Position numbers and translations under genes: made by a program
Shown: one piece after another, positions 27,886 through 36,984 of the stretch
Layout of the letters: each line of letters opens with the position of its first letter
How positions within the stretch are numbered: the stretch's first letter is position 1
From: Gammaproteobacteria bacterium
GTDB lineage: Bacteria; Pseudomonadota; Gammaproteobacteria; PIVX01
Direction of reading: 5' to 3'
Length of the DNA stretch: 64,000 nucleotides
NCBI GenBank assembly: GCA_003353785.1
Contig: PIVX01000007.1
Span: forward strand, 27,153 to 91,152
The notes under the pieces: model-generated
What the model was told of the DNA's origin: nothing
Database searches by the model: none
Seen by the model: only the letters and a program-made list of their open reading frames with translations

Positions 27886-28389
27886 TTATTTCCTATCTTT
27901 AATATAATCAATTAATGCCTCTTTTACCAAAGGCGCAACAAAATCAGATACATCTCCTCCAAGATCTGATATCTGTTTAACTAAAGATGAGGATATATAT
28001 GTAAATTGCTCTGCTGGAGTAAGAAAAACAGTTTCTATGTCTGGTAATAACTTCCTATTAACACTTGCTAACTGTATCTCATATTCAAAATCAGACACTG
28101 CTCGTAATCCACGTAGAACTGTATAAATATCTATATGTCTTAAGAAATTTATTAATAACCCTTCAAAAGAACAAACATTAATATTTTTTAGATCTCCTAG
28201 CACATCTTTAACTAACGCTACACGTCGTTCAACAGGAAATGTAGCTTTTTTTGAAGAAACCTCGGCTACTGCAATTACTACTTCATCAAATATTTTAGAT
28301 GCACGAATTATAAGATCCGTATGCCCATTAGTGATCGGATCAAAGCTACCTGGATAAACTATTTTTCTGTATTTAATATTATTTTGCAT
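27886..28389 (-). CDS. coaD: Phosphopantetheine adenylyltransferase
   Basis: CoaD transfers AMP from ATP to 4'-phosphopantetheine, the penultimate step of coenzyme A synthesis. It has 167 residues (159 in E. coli). The nucleotidyltransferase motif is PGSFDPITNGH (13-23), with LRGLRAVSDFEYE and the C-terminal ISSSLVKQI motif. It lies directly upstream of the ferredoxin gene and divergent from lolB, 58 bp away. Confidence 0.96.
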   Translation of the reverse strand: MQNNIKYRKIVYPGSFDPITNGHTDLIIRASKIFDEVVIAVAEVSSKKATFPVERRVALVKDVLGDLKNINVCSFEGLLINFLRHIDIYTVLRGLRAVSDFEYEIQLASVNRKLLPDIETVFLTPAEQFTYISSSLVKQISDLGGDVSDFVAPLVKEALIDYIKDRK

Positions 28390-28447
28390 ATCAAAATCTC
28401 TGTTAGTTAGAAAAAACTCATTTTCTAGTAAGAAAGTATGATAACCT

Positions 28448-29077
28448 ATGCATATAATGGCTCAAAGAAATATTTACCAATTAGTAACTACTATTAGCTT
28501 ATTTGTAAATTTATTCGGGTGTACATATAGAGCAAATCTTCTACAAGAGCAACCTACTCTGGCTCCCACAGCCATAACTCATTGGAAAATAGACGGAAAA
28601 ATTTCTGGTTTTACAAAGAACTCTGGTTGGAGAAGCTCTATAATCTGGATACAAGAAGGCCATAATTTTACTGTTAAGCTGCTCCCCACATTGACCAGCA
28701 GAAAAATATTACTGCGTCAAACAGCTAAAGAAGCCTTATTCGAAACAACGGAAGAAAAATTAACTGGAAAAATTTTAGACAAACTCCTTTATAATAAAAT
28801 TGGTTGGTATATACCATTTAAATCAATGCAATATTGGCTAAAAGGATTGCCCGATCCAAATTCAAAATACAAAATCACATCAGGTAATAATGCTAACAAA
28901 AAAATAATACAAGATAACTGGGAAATAGAATATAAAAGTTTTGTTTCATCTTCAAAATACAAGTTACCTAAGAAAATCTTTATCAGTAACAAAACTTACA
29001 ATCTTCGTTTAATAATTAATAATTGGAACTTTACCCCCCCCCCCCTACAATCCAAAAAAATAAGTAATAACTACTAA
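28448..29077 (+). CDS. lolB: Outer-membrane lipoprotein insertase LolB
   Basis: LolB receives lipoproteins from LolA and inserts them into the outer membrane. The N-terminal signal ends in the lipobox LFGC with Cys25, followed by the family's WKIDGKISG motif at about 47-55. The loop leading to WYIPFKSMQYWLKGLP matches the LolB pattern (G..IP...L..W..G.P). The NWNF tail is followed by Thr-Pro-Pro-Pro encoded in a run of 12 C. The 209 residues match E. coli LolB (207). The stop overlaps the convergent MFS gene by 4 bp. The enteric neighbours ispE and prs are absent. Confidence 0.9.
   Translation: MHIMAQRNIYQLVTTISLFVNLFGCTYRANLLQEQPTLAPTAITHWKIDGKISGFTKNSGWRSSIIWIQEGHNFTVKLLPTLTSRKILLRQTAKEALFETTEEKLTGKILDKLLYNKIGWYIPFKSMQYWLKGLPDPNSKYKITSGNNANKKIIQDNWEIEYKSFVSSSKYKLPKKIFISNKTYNLRLIINNWNFTPPPLQSKKISNNY
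29034..29045 (+). repeat. Poly-C tract (12) at the 3' end of lolB
   Basis: Twelve consecutive C in a genome otherwise AT-rich. It encodes the Pro-Pro-Pro in the last residues of LolB. Gain or loss of one C would replace only about ten C-terminal residues before another stop. Confidence 0.95.
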
Positions 29078-30357
29078 ACAGAAGCTGCTATCCGATTTGT
29101 ATCTGCTCTAAACTGATATTTAAACAGAAAAATACCTGTTGCGGCAGTAATAGCAACAAAAAACAACCAAAATGCTGCAGCAAATCTAGTCCCCGTAATA
29201 ATTTGCAAATAAGAACATACTAAAGGAGTAGTTCCCCCCAATAGGGCATGACCTACAGTCACACTAAAGGCTAAAGCTGAATATCGACAATTTATTGGAA
29301 AAAAACCAGCCATGTAAGGCATAGCACAACCATTGATAATTCCCCCAACAGAAACTAATATTAGAATAAATGCGAATACATCATAAATAGTAACTACTGT
29401 TCCACTGATAAAATAAAATGCTGGAAAAACCATTATTGATGTCAACAAAACGCCAAATAAGATCTGCCGATGAAAACCAAAATAATCTGCCATCCGCCCA
29501 TAAACCATAATGAACATTGCATCTATAATCATAGAAAATGTATTTAGTAATAAACTTTGACTAGTACTATATCCAAGCTCCTTAAACATGTGATTAGCAA
29601 GTATTGTAGTACAGTATAAAGGCATTACTGTAAGACCAGATATTGTAACTGCTAGGAAAGATGACATCTTGTGATTTGTTAGAATTTCTTTCCATGGATT
29701 TGATAATATCTTTTTATTATTCGCTATATTAGTAAAACTTTCCGTTTCTGGGATATTTCTTCTTAATAAAGAAATTACAATTGCTAAACAACCACCAGAA
29801 ATAAATGGAACTCTCCAAGCCCAACAAGGCATGATGTCCATAGAAAATACTGCGCCTAGAATTGCTGCAGATACTGCACCCATTACTCCTATTCCAATTA
29901 GAATACCAGTTTTTTTGCCTAAGCCATCATAATTATTATTCTCAGTATTATAAATATTAATACCTGTAAACTCACCCCCAATACAAATACCTTGCAAGAG
30001 TCTACAAATTATCAGCAATATTGGTGACAATATTCCCAAACTATAGTAGCTTGGAATTAGACCAATCATAATAGTCGGGATACTTACCAAAGCCATGCTA
30101 TATATAATAGACTTCTGACGCCCTTGAGTATCTCCTATTAACCCAAATATTAAAGCTCCTAAAGGTCTTGCTACAAAGCCAACAGCAAATGCTCCAAATG
30201 AAGCTAAAATTTGACTATCAACAGAAATAGGAGGAAAGAAAACAGAAGACAATAAGACAGCAAAGAAACCGTATAATGTATTATCAAAACATTCTACAAA
30301 ATGACCACCTAAAATAGCTATACTACGTTTATTATAAATAAGGTTAATGTAAGCCAT
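29074..30357 (-). CDS. MFS transporter, metabolite:H+ symporter (ProP-like)
   Basis: The 427-residue protein has twelve membrane segments. The region GFVARPLGALIFGLIGDTQGRQKSI is split here as GFVARPLGALIFG and GDTQGRQKS. The RxxQGxxxGGE signature (RLLQGICIGGEF) typifies the metabolite:H+ symporter subfamily that includes ProP, KgtP and CitA. These import small organic acids or osmolytes and are greatly expanded in intracellular bacteria. Its exact substrate is not readable. It converges with lolB by 4 bp. Confidence 0.9.
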   Translation of the reverse strand: MAYINLIYNKRSIAILGGHFVECFDNTLYGFFAVLLSSVFFPPISVDSQILASFGAFAVGFVARPLGALIFGLIGDTQGRQKSIIYSMALVSIPTIMIGLIPSYYSLGILSPILLIICRLLQGICIGGEFTGINIYNTENNNYDGLGKKTGILIGIGVMGAVSAAILGAVFSMDIMPCWAWRVPFISGGCLAIVISLLRRNIPETESFTNIANNKKILSNPWKEILTNHKMSSFLAVTISGLTVMPLYCTTILANHMFKELGYSTSQSLLLNTFSMIIDAMFIMVYGRMADYFGFHRQILFGVLLTSIMVFPAFYFISGTVVTIYDVFAFILILVSVGGIINGCAMPYMAGFFPINCRYSALAFSVTVGHALLGGTTPLVCSYLQIITGTRFAAAFWLFFVAITAATGIFLFKYQFRADTNRIAASV

Positions 30358-30598
30358 TCAAAAATTATATACTCAACTAGAAAATCTTCAACCAATAGTT
30401 TGATAGTATCAATAAACGTAGAACCGCTTGAACAAATATTAAAGCACTAAAACCATTTATACCTCTACCTATACAGAGTACTCATAAATACATAGTAGGT
30501 ATTTGCGTATATTTTGACCTTTTTATAATAATTGAATTGACAGCTCTAATCAACTTAGCAAAAATGTAAGTTGATCATTTATTAGGAAAAATCGTTAA

Positions 30599-30673
30599 TG
30601 GGGTGTAGCCAAGCGGTAAGGCACAGGGTTTTGATCCCTGCATTCCCAGGTTCGAATCCTGGCACCCCAGCCA
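30599..30673 (+). tRNA. tRNA-Gln (anticodon UUG)
   Basis: A 75-nt cloverleaf with all parts. The acceptor is TGGGGTG against CACCCCA, the D-loop AAGCGGTAA, the anticodon stem CAGGG/CCCTG with loop TTTTGAT (UUG), and the T arm CCAGG TTCGAAT CCTGG. The discriminator is G and the CCA is encoded. The CCA is followed within 12 bases by a long inverted repeat. Confidence 0.97.
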
Positions 30674-30684
30674 ATTATAAGATG

Positions 30685-30776
30685 TATTTAACAGTAGATT
30701 TTTCTAAACAATATAGTTTTATAAAACAACAAATAATAATAATAAGCTTAGAAAAATCTACTGTTAAATATTTTTT
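30685..30776 (+). terminator. Very long stem-loop and T-run after tRNA-Gln
   Basis: A perfect 23-bp inverted repeat (30685-30707 with 30748-30770; arms begin TATTTAACAGTAG) encloses 40 nt and is followed at once by six T (30771-30776). Position and T-run fit an intrinsic terminator for the tRNA, but the stem is about three times the usual length. Confidence 0.6.
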
Positions 30777-30797
30777 GACTATATCTAACCAACCTCT

Positions 30798-32216
30798 TTA
30801 CAAAACATTTCCGTTAAAACTGAATGCACCATTAATAAAATTAAATTTTACATTGTAATTTTTATTTTCCAAGTTTAATAATCCAGCACTCTCCCATTCA
30901 TTAACTTGTGCAAACACATCTTCATCTTTAACAGTTATATCCTGTGATCTCAAATATTTTTTAGGATCAGAATGATCCGCTTTACTTAGTAATTCTTTCC
31001 TTTTATCTAAAATCATAAAATATTTTACTATCTCCTGAGTTAACTCTTTTGATGCTGACATATCGAGATTAATTCTATCAGCAAGTTCCCACATACTTTT
31101 CACAGATTTTAAATTTTTTGGCCAAGGATATTTAGGGTTTACAACACCTTTCACAGCTAACACACCTTTCCCAGATGTGAACTTAACAGGGCTTATTTTT
31201 ATTGTGCTACTATCAGTTAAACTTTTGCCTATATTATCAAAAAATAATTCTGAAGAAAAAACTATTTCCCTATCAGATATTTTCTCAAGAAATGTCTTTA
31301 TTGGTTTTAAATAAAAATGTTCCCCATTAAACCCTACAGAGGAATGGCCATATTTACCGAAAGGCGATGTTAATCTATTAATACTCAAAAATATGTAAAT
31401 ATCAGCAAGATCATCTTGAATTACTGACAACACGACTTCTTGAGAAAATTCATCTATTGATAATTTACTTCCGTCGATACTAGAAAGTAATATCTCATCT
31501 GCCAATACAGTACGATTAAAACTATATTTTTCACCTTCCCTTGCATACTCTTCATGTAAATTAATATCTTTTACTACTATTTCCCCAAGAATAATATGGA
31601 TAAGCTTTAATTCATCTACATCCAAATTAATTTTATACTCAGAAAAATCGGCAGAATGATAAAAATCCAGATCTAAATCCAAAAATTTAAAAGATAACAT
31701 CTTATTAACACGTTGCTTATGAGCAGGCAGCAATAAAGAATGGTTAAGATTTCCTGAGTAAGAAATAGAAGACTGGATTTTTATCGGTATAACTTCTACC
31801 CTATTTCTAGATGATTTAACATCTAAATTAATTTGAGATTCAAGCAGTGCTAAACCTAATTTATCTCTAGTATCAGTATTATAAATAAAGAGTAAAGGCC
31901 CGTGCCATATATCTAACTCAATATTGAATGCATTCCCTGTTTTCTTAAAACCACTAGCAATTCCTCCTAAAATTATGCCTTTAATATTTTTTGGATATAA
32001 CTTACCATCAACATTAACTTTAGAAGTAAACCAGCCACGCTTAATATTTATGCTAGAGAAATCAACATCAACAAAAGAATCCTTTTGATCTGTTATTCTA
32101 GCAATATTGGCAAAAACACTATTTAGTTGCTTTTCAATTAATACACCCAATATATATGGAGTAATAAGTACTAAAAAGCCGACAATACTACTTACTAAAA
32201 TAAAAGAACGTTTCAC
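30798..32216 (-). CDS. DUF945 (YdgA-like) membrane-anchored periplasmic protein
   Basis: The 472-residue protein has one N-terminal membrane segment (about 4-26). It then has the family opening in which a short helix is followed by a strand and a Gly-Trp-Phe-Thr turn (KRGWFTSKVNVDG, about 59-71). The bulk is a beta-rich AsmA-like periplasmic domain; the C-terminal region includes a helical part and GAFSFNGNVL at the end. DUF945/YdgA proteins occur through gammaproteobacteria; their function is not established. It is 22 bp downstream of the MFS gene at 32239 on the same strand, possibly one transcript. Confidence 0.85.
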   Translation of the reverse strand: MKRSFILVSSIVGFLVLITPYILGVLIEKQLNSVFANIARITDQKDSFVDVDFSSINIKRGWFTSKVNVDGKLYPKNIKGIILGGIASGFKKTGNAFNIELDIWHGPLLFIYNTDTRDKLGLALLESQINLDVKSSRNRVEVIPIKIQSSISYSGNLNHSLLLPAHKQRVNKMLSFKFLDLDLDFYHSADFSEYKINLDVDELKLIHIILGEIVVKDINLHEEYAREGEKYSFNRTVLADEILLSSIDGSKLSIDEFSQEVVLSVIQDDLADIYIFLSINRLTSPFGKYGHSSVGFNGEHFYLKPIKTFLEKISDREIVFSSELFFDNIGKSLTDSSTIKISPVKFTSGKGVLAVKGVVNPKYPWPKNLKSVKSMWELADRINLDMSASKELTQEIVKYFMILDKRKELLSKADHSDPKKYLRSQDITVKDEDVFAQVNEWESAGLLNLENKNYNVKFNFINGAFSFNGNVL

Positions 32217-32238
32217 ACATGCATCCCATTAGTAAACA

Positions 32239-33495
32239 CTATTTACAATTGTCCTTAATTCTAAATGCAAACAAAATACCCGTAATCAATCCAAATACCA
32301 GCGGAGAGAAAGCATATGTAAAAGCTTCTGGCCCATAATTGGGTATATTATCAATGTAGCTTATATTACCACTATTATCCAACACCCATCCAACTATTGG
32401 AAGCAATATTGCACCAACAATAACAGAAGCCATATTTGCAAATGCAAGAGAAGTACCTGAGACGGCTGGAATATTAATCTCAGTAGATAAAGTATAAGCA
32501 ATTACTACTCCTCCGCTGAAAACACCTGATAATAGTATCAAAGGCCCCAGTATAAATAATGGCAAATTTGGAACAAATATTATCACTGACATGCTTGCCA
32601 AAAGTAACGCACTAGAGGCCAACATAAACAATTTTCTTTTCATAAATTTATCTGACAACCACCCTAAAAATGGTGCTCCGATAATCCAACCAAGAAAAAT
32701 AAACCCACTAAACATAGCACCTTTTTCAGCTGACATACCGTAGCATTGTCTCAGAAAAGTTGGTCCCCACATTTCTCCAAAAACTGCTGTTGGAGCAAAG
32801 AAAAAGCCAACAAAAACAGCGTTATACCAAGAATTTGGATTCTTTAAAACTATCATTAAGGACTGTAGCATAGAATATTGTCTCTGCTCAGCTATTTTCA
32901 TGGTAACAGCTGGATTCGGTTGACCCCAAAGCTTAATTACTATAGCAATTAAACCAAGTAGTAATGACATTAACAATACAGCTTGTCGCCACCCAAGCAT
33001 CACCATGATACTTGCCAAAGGTACCGCACAAAATGCACCTAGCATTCCACTAGATTGAGTGAGTCCCACTATTAAACCTAATTTATTTGCTGGATGCCAT
33101 GTTGCAGTTAGCTTAATAACTCCAACAAATCCAAAGGCAGCTGAAAATCCAATTAAAACTCTTGATAAACAGGCTGATAATATAGAATCTGACAGTGAGA
33201 AAATAATGCACCCTATTGCAGAAACAGTTGCCATAATATACAAAAGTCTCTGAGAGCCATATTTATCCACTAGTAAGCCAACCGGTACTTGAAGCAAAAC
33301 ATAAGGATAATAAAAACAAGCCGACAACAACCCGACAATTAAAGCATTAGCTTCGAGATCTTGCATTAGCTCCAAAGCCATAACACCCGGAGATACTCTA
33401 ACAATATACTCACTAAAGAAGAAGCTAGCAGCAATAAACCAGACTATCCATGGCCACCAATTTGTAATAATTAATCTAAGATTTCTTTTCAACAT
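32239..33495 (-). CDS. MFS transporter
   Basis: The 418-residue protein has twelve predicted membrane segments and the MFS loop signatures VGLLVDKYGSQRLLY and GWLSDKFMKRKLFM. Its opening ASFFFSEYIVRVSPGVM is close in pattern to the MFS at 26345 (SLQVSPGIMIPSLM) and the PYVLLQVPVG segment recurs in both. These two are probably members of one expanded, lineage-specific family typical of Legionella- and Rickettsia-like bacteria. Substrate unknown. Confidence 0.88.
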   Translation of the reverse strand: MLKRNLRLIITNWWPWIVWFIAASFFFSEYIVRVSPGVMALELMQDLEANALIVGLLSACFYYPYVLLQVPVGLLVDKYGSQRLLYIMATVSAIGCIIFSLSDSILSACLSRVLIGFSAAFGFVGVIKLTATWHPANKLGLIVGLTQSSGMLGAFCAVPLASIMVMLGWRQAVLLMSLLLGLIAIVIKLWGQPNPAVTMKIAEQRQYSMLQSLMIVLKNPNSWYNAVFVGFFFAPTAVFGEMWGPTFLRQCYGMSAEKGAMFSGFIFLGWIIGAPFLGWLSDKFMKRKLFMLASSALLLASMSVIIFVPNLPLFILGPLILLSGVFSGGVVIAYTLSTEINIPAVSGTSLAFANMASVIVGAILLPIVGWVLDNSGNISYIDNIPNYGPEAFTYAFSPLVFGLITGILFAFRIKDNCK

Positions 33496-34231
33496 AAAAT
33501 ATCATTTTGCTTCACCATATCTCTATTGTATTAAAATTGACTTAATACTCCAAATGATTTCTTTAAAAAATTCTAAACCTTCTACCTCTAAAAGTTCAAA
33601 TATCCCCTGTAATAGCATAAAAGCCTTAGATTTACTATGCCGAGAATTCTGATATGATGGTAAAACTTGTGATAATCGTTATATTAACTCAACTGCATCT
33701 TAATTTATTTAATACCTATCTAATTCTGCTAAACAAAAGTTCTCGGATCAAGCAATAATAATCAATTTACTGCTCTACATACTACCCGACTATTTGAAAA
33801 TGCCATTTACTCTCATTCTAAGTTAATAACTTACTGTATTGGATCATAGCAAAATTCTAGACGTATAGATTTAAGACCCTTCGTGGATGAACCTATAATA
33901 CCAGCAAATAATTGTTTTTATCTTTTTCTAGTTACCAAGCCACATCAAGAAATTTATAATTTTTCATGTGCCCTTTTCTATCTACAAGCGATATTGTAAC
34001 ATACATAAGCCTTTGCATAGAAAGTTGGTGATTAATTCTATTCTAATGGCATAATATTGGACAATACTATTAATACATTTATTGGTCAAAGTCAGAATTT
34101 CTATCATTGTTGCTGTTGTTAAATTTCTTAGATGCAAAACTAAAATCAGAAGATTCAAACAATATTCATATCCTAACAACAAATGGCTCCTTGATCATAT
34201 TGGTTCTCCGCGTACAGCCTATAATTAAGTA
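33496..34231. other. Gene-free 736 bp with a possible dead gene
   Basis: No intact gene or RNA is seen. On the minus strand bases 33684 to 33523 form an open stretch of about 53 codons ending in a stop. It reads like real protein (RLSQVLPSYQNSRHSKS near its start) but has no start codon in context and is closed upstream by a stop. It is probably the 3' end of a dead gene I cannot name. Frames elsewhere in the region are not convincing. Confidence 0.35.
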
Positions 34232-35296
34232 TCACCGATGTCTTCTTAATAAGAGTAACCCAATCAAGGAAAATATTAATATCGGGATCAAAACTTCTAT
34301 CAACGGATTAATTTGGAGTAATATACTAAGGGGACCTAGAAACATACTAAAGAAATAAAAAGTTATCCCAACCAAACTACCAATAATAATTCTTAATCCT
34401 AAATTAGAACTTCTTAACGGGCCTAGTATCATCGGTACGGCTAAAAGCAACATAACAATTGTCTTTAAAGGAATAACTGAGCGATCCCAAAATACCCAAA
34501 TATATCTGTCACTACTTTTATTTGCATCTTTATATACAAATACATAATCTGCCAACTCGCGTAAGGTCAAATTTGCAGGCTCAGCAGTATCTAACAAAAT
34601 ATATTTAAGAGGAATTTTGATCTTCCAGATAGATTCAGACATTATTTTAGTTGTTATTTTATCTTCAGATATTTTAGTAAATCTAATGTTTACAGCTCGC
34701 CAAAAATTTTCTTCAACTATAACTTTTCTTGCAAAAGCAATTTCTTTAAGTTCCCTATCTTCAAAAGAGTATTTTGATACATTCTTTAGATTATTACCAG
34801 ATACCCGCCCAATAAAAATATAATCATCGCCATCTCTTGTCCAAATCCCTTTTTTTGTACGAACTACCTTACCTCCACTTTTCTGATGTAGCTTATTCTG
34901 CTCAGATAACCTATATGCTTTAGGAGCTACATATTCCTGCATTAGCATAGTAACAATACTTATTACCAAAGCACTCTTTAATAGAATATAACAAATCCTA
35001 TACACTGACACACCAGAAACTCTAAAGATTGTCAACTCATTGCTGGTTGCAAAAGTACCTAAGCCCATCATACCAGACAACAAGCAAATTAATGGGATCA
35101 TATCACCAACTTTGGTAGGCATTTGTAAAATAACATACGTTACAGCCTGAAATAGGTGGTATTCATTCTGACCTATTGATGAAGACTCTCTTACCAAACC
35201 AACTATAAAAAATAAACTACAGAAGATGATTAGTATTAATAAGAAACTCTGAATAACTACTTTGTTTATATATTTTGAAATTATTCTCATGTTCAA
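34232..35296 (-). CDS. lptG: LPS export permease LptG
   Basis: LptG pairs with LptF and the LptB ATPase to extract lipopolysaccharide from the inner membrane. It has 354 residues (360 in E. coli). The YjgP/YjgQ fold shows three N-terminal membrane segments with PTKVGDMIPLICLLSGMMGLG and TSNELTIFRVSGVS. A periplasmic jellyroll with GIWTRDGDDYIFIGRV follows, then three C-terminal membrane segments. Its start overlaps the lptF stop by 4 bp. Confidence 0.95.
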   Translation of the reverse strand: MNMRIISKYINKVVIQSFLLILIIFCSLFFIVGLVRESSSIGQNEYHLFQAVTYVILQMPTKVGDMIPLICLLSGMMGLGTFATSNELTIFRVSGVSVYRICYILLKSALVISIVTMLMQEYVAPKAYRLSEQNKLHQKSGGKVVRTKKGIWTRDGDDYIFIGRVSGNNLKNVSKYSFEDRELKEIAFARKVIVEENFWRAVNIRFTKISEDKITTKIMSESIWKIKIPLKYILLDTAEPANLTLRELADYVFVYKDANKSSDRYIWVFWDRSVIPLKTIVMLLLAVPMILGPLRSSNLGLRIIIGSLVGITFYFFSMFLGPLSILLQINPLIEVLIPILIFSLIGLLLLRRHR

Positions 35297-36408
35297 CTAG
35301 TCTTTTTAATAATTCTAATATATTTAATTATTCTTTTAGAATTGAATAATGCAATACCTAACACAAAAAGGATAGAATGTACCCACCATAAACCAAAAAC
35401 AATATCAATGGTACCTTCCCTAATAGCATTTCTGCCAAAAAATAATAGATTATAATATCCGATATATAATAATATGCCGGGCAACACTCTAGAATATCTC
35501 CCCCTTCTCGGTTCTATTCTACTTATACTAAATGCTATCAAGATAAGTACTATTACTGATATTGGATGAGCAATACGCCAGTGAAATTCCGCCATTTTTT
35601 GCTTTGAAGAACCAACTTGAATATCTAACAATTCATCTACTGACATTATATTTTCTGTATAATCAAAAGTGGTATTAAAATCTGGCAGTTTTGCCATATA
35701 GCTATCAAATTTAATGCTACGAAAAGTATCTTGTGTATTAGAGTATCTGTAACCTTCGTTTAATATTGCATATTGTACTTCTGTTTTTTCTTCACTCATT
35801 ACTTTTGCATTCTTAGCTAATATAATTTCAAAGTCATATCCAGTTTTTCTAGGATTTCTCGGATGTTCAGCTATAAATATACCATGAGCTGTATTACTAC
35901 CATCGGCTTCCTTAGTAAAATTATCAACATAAATAACTTTTTTTCCCCCATCGACAAGAGAAAACTGTCCTGGAGATAATAACTTAGAAATAACATCAGA
36001 TTTGGCAACAGTTCTAACATTTTTTAAATAGCTGATACTCAAAGGACCTAACCAAATAGAGAAAACAGCTACACATAAACATACCATTATAGAACTACTT
36101 AGGGATAAAAACAGCAGTCTTATCCGACTAACTCCGCTAGTAAGCCAAATAATCATTTCATGTTCAGCATACATCCTGCTATACACCATGATAGCTGACA
36201 AATAAAAACCTAATGGTATTAAGAGGCTTAGTAAATATGGTATTTCTAAAATAACCATCTCTACTATATAAGAGACAGGGAATACTCCTCTTAAAACATA
36301 CTTTAAGTATTTAAGGCTAGAATGACCAATAAAAATAACTAGTAAGATCCCTATAATACCTAATGATGTATATATTAATTCTCTATTAAAATATCTTCTT
36401 ATAATCAT
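35293..36408 (-). CDS. lptF: LPS export permease LptF
   Basis: LptF is the partner of LptG in the LptB2FGC transporter. It has 371 residues (366 in E. coli). It has membrane segments at both ends with MIIRRYFNRELIYTSLGI at the start, EHEMIIWLTSGVSRIRLL near 90, a periplasmic beta domain (about 130-265), and HWRIAHPISVIVLILIAFSISRIEPR. It is divergent from holC. The aminopeptidase pepA, which usually lies between the lpt genes and holC, is absent. Confidence 0.95.
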   Translation of the reverse strand: MIIRRYFNRELIYTSLGIIGILLVIFIGHSSLKYLKYVLRGVFPVSYIVEMVILEIPYLLSLLIPLGFYLSAIMVYSRMYAEHEMIIWLTSGVSRIRLLFLSLSSSIMVCLCVAVFSIWLGPLSISYLKNVRTVAKSDVISKLLSPGQFSLVDGGKKVIYVDNFTKEADGSNTAHGIFIAEHPRNPRKTGYDFEIILAKNAKVMSEEKTEVQYAILNEGYRYSNTQDTFRSIKFDSYMAKLPDFNTTFDYTENIMSVDELLDIQVGSSKQKMAEFHWRIAHPISVIVLILIAFSISRIEPRRGRYSRVLPGILLYIGYYNLLFFGRNAIREGTIDIVFGLWWVHSILFVLGIALFNSKRIIKYIRIIKKTS

Positions 36409-36556
36409 AAATTGTAAATTTAATTATCATGAACCAAATAAGTAATATCTAAAAAATAGAAATTGTTTATCATTATATGTTCAATATTAAAATTTGTATA
36501 CAATATTTCCAACAGGATAATGTGCTAACGATCAGATACATGTTAGAATTAGCGCT

Positions 36557-36973
36557 ATGATTAATTTTTATGTCCTATCATACGATAATATTAGTAGTTC
36601 GCTAAAAACAATATGTAAAATTATTGAGAAAGCCTTCACAAATCAACATAAAATTTTTGTTTACTGTCCAAACCAGCATATTACCAATGATATTGACCAT
36701 ACACTATGGACATTTAAAGAAGAGTCCTTCATTGGACATACAACATCTGACACCAAAATACCTCACTCCCCTATCTATATAAATCATTTAATACCATCAG
36801 CAGAAAATTTTACTGTGATCATTAATTTAACTGATAATAATATAGAACCAAACCAATATACAAAAAAAATAGTAGAATTTGTATATAATGATAACATGCA
36901 TAAAGAGCTAAGTCGCAAAAAATTCGAAATATACAAAAATAAAAATATTAAATTAACCACTTACAAAATTTAA
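36557..36973 (+). CDS. holC: DNA polymerase III chi subunit
   Basis: HolC links the clamp loader to single-strand binding protein. The 138 residues show the family pattern: INFYVLS at the start, KAFTNQHKIFVYC with the conserved hydrophobic strand, DIDHTLWTFKEESFIGH, and PIYI. The order holC-valS, 11 bases apart, supports the call, since the sequence alone is diverged and about 10 residues shorter than in E. coli (147). Confidence 0.88.
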   Translation: MINFYVLSYDNISSSLKTICKIIEKAFTNQHKIFVYCPNQHITNDIDHTLWTFKEESFIGHTTSDTKIPHSPIYINHLIPSAENFTVIINLTDNNIEPNQYTKKIVEFVYNDNMHKELSRKKFEIYKNKNIKLTTYKI

Positions 36974-36984
36974 CCTGATTAACA

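Noticed and set aside
29034..29045. Poly-C tract in lolB as a phase-variation switch
   Set aside because: Both alternative frames end within about ten codons after the tract and the LolB fold is already complete, so slippage would hardly change function. LolB is also normally essential.
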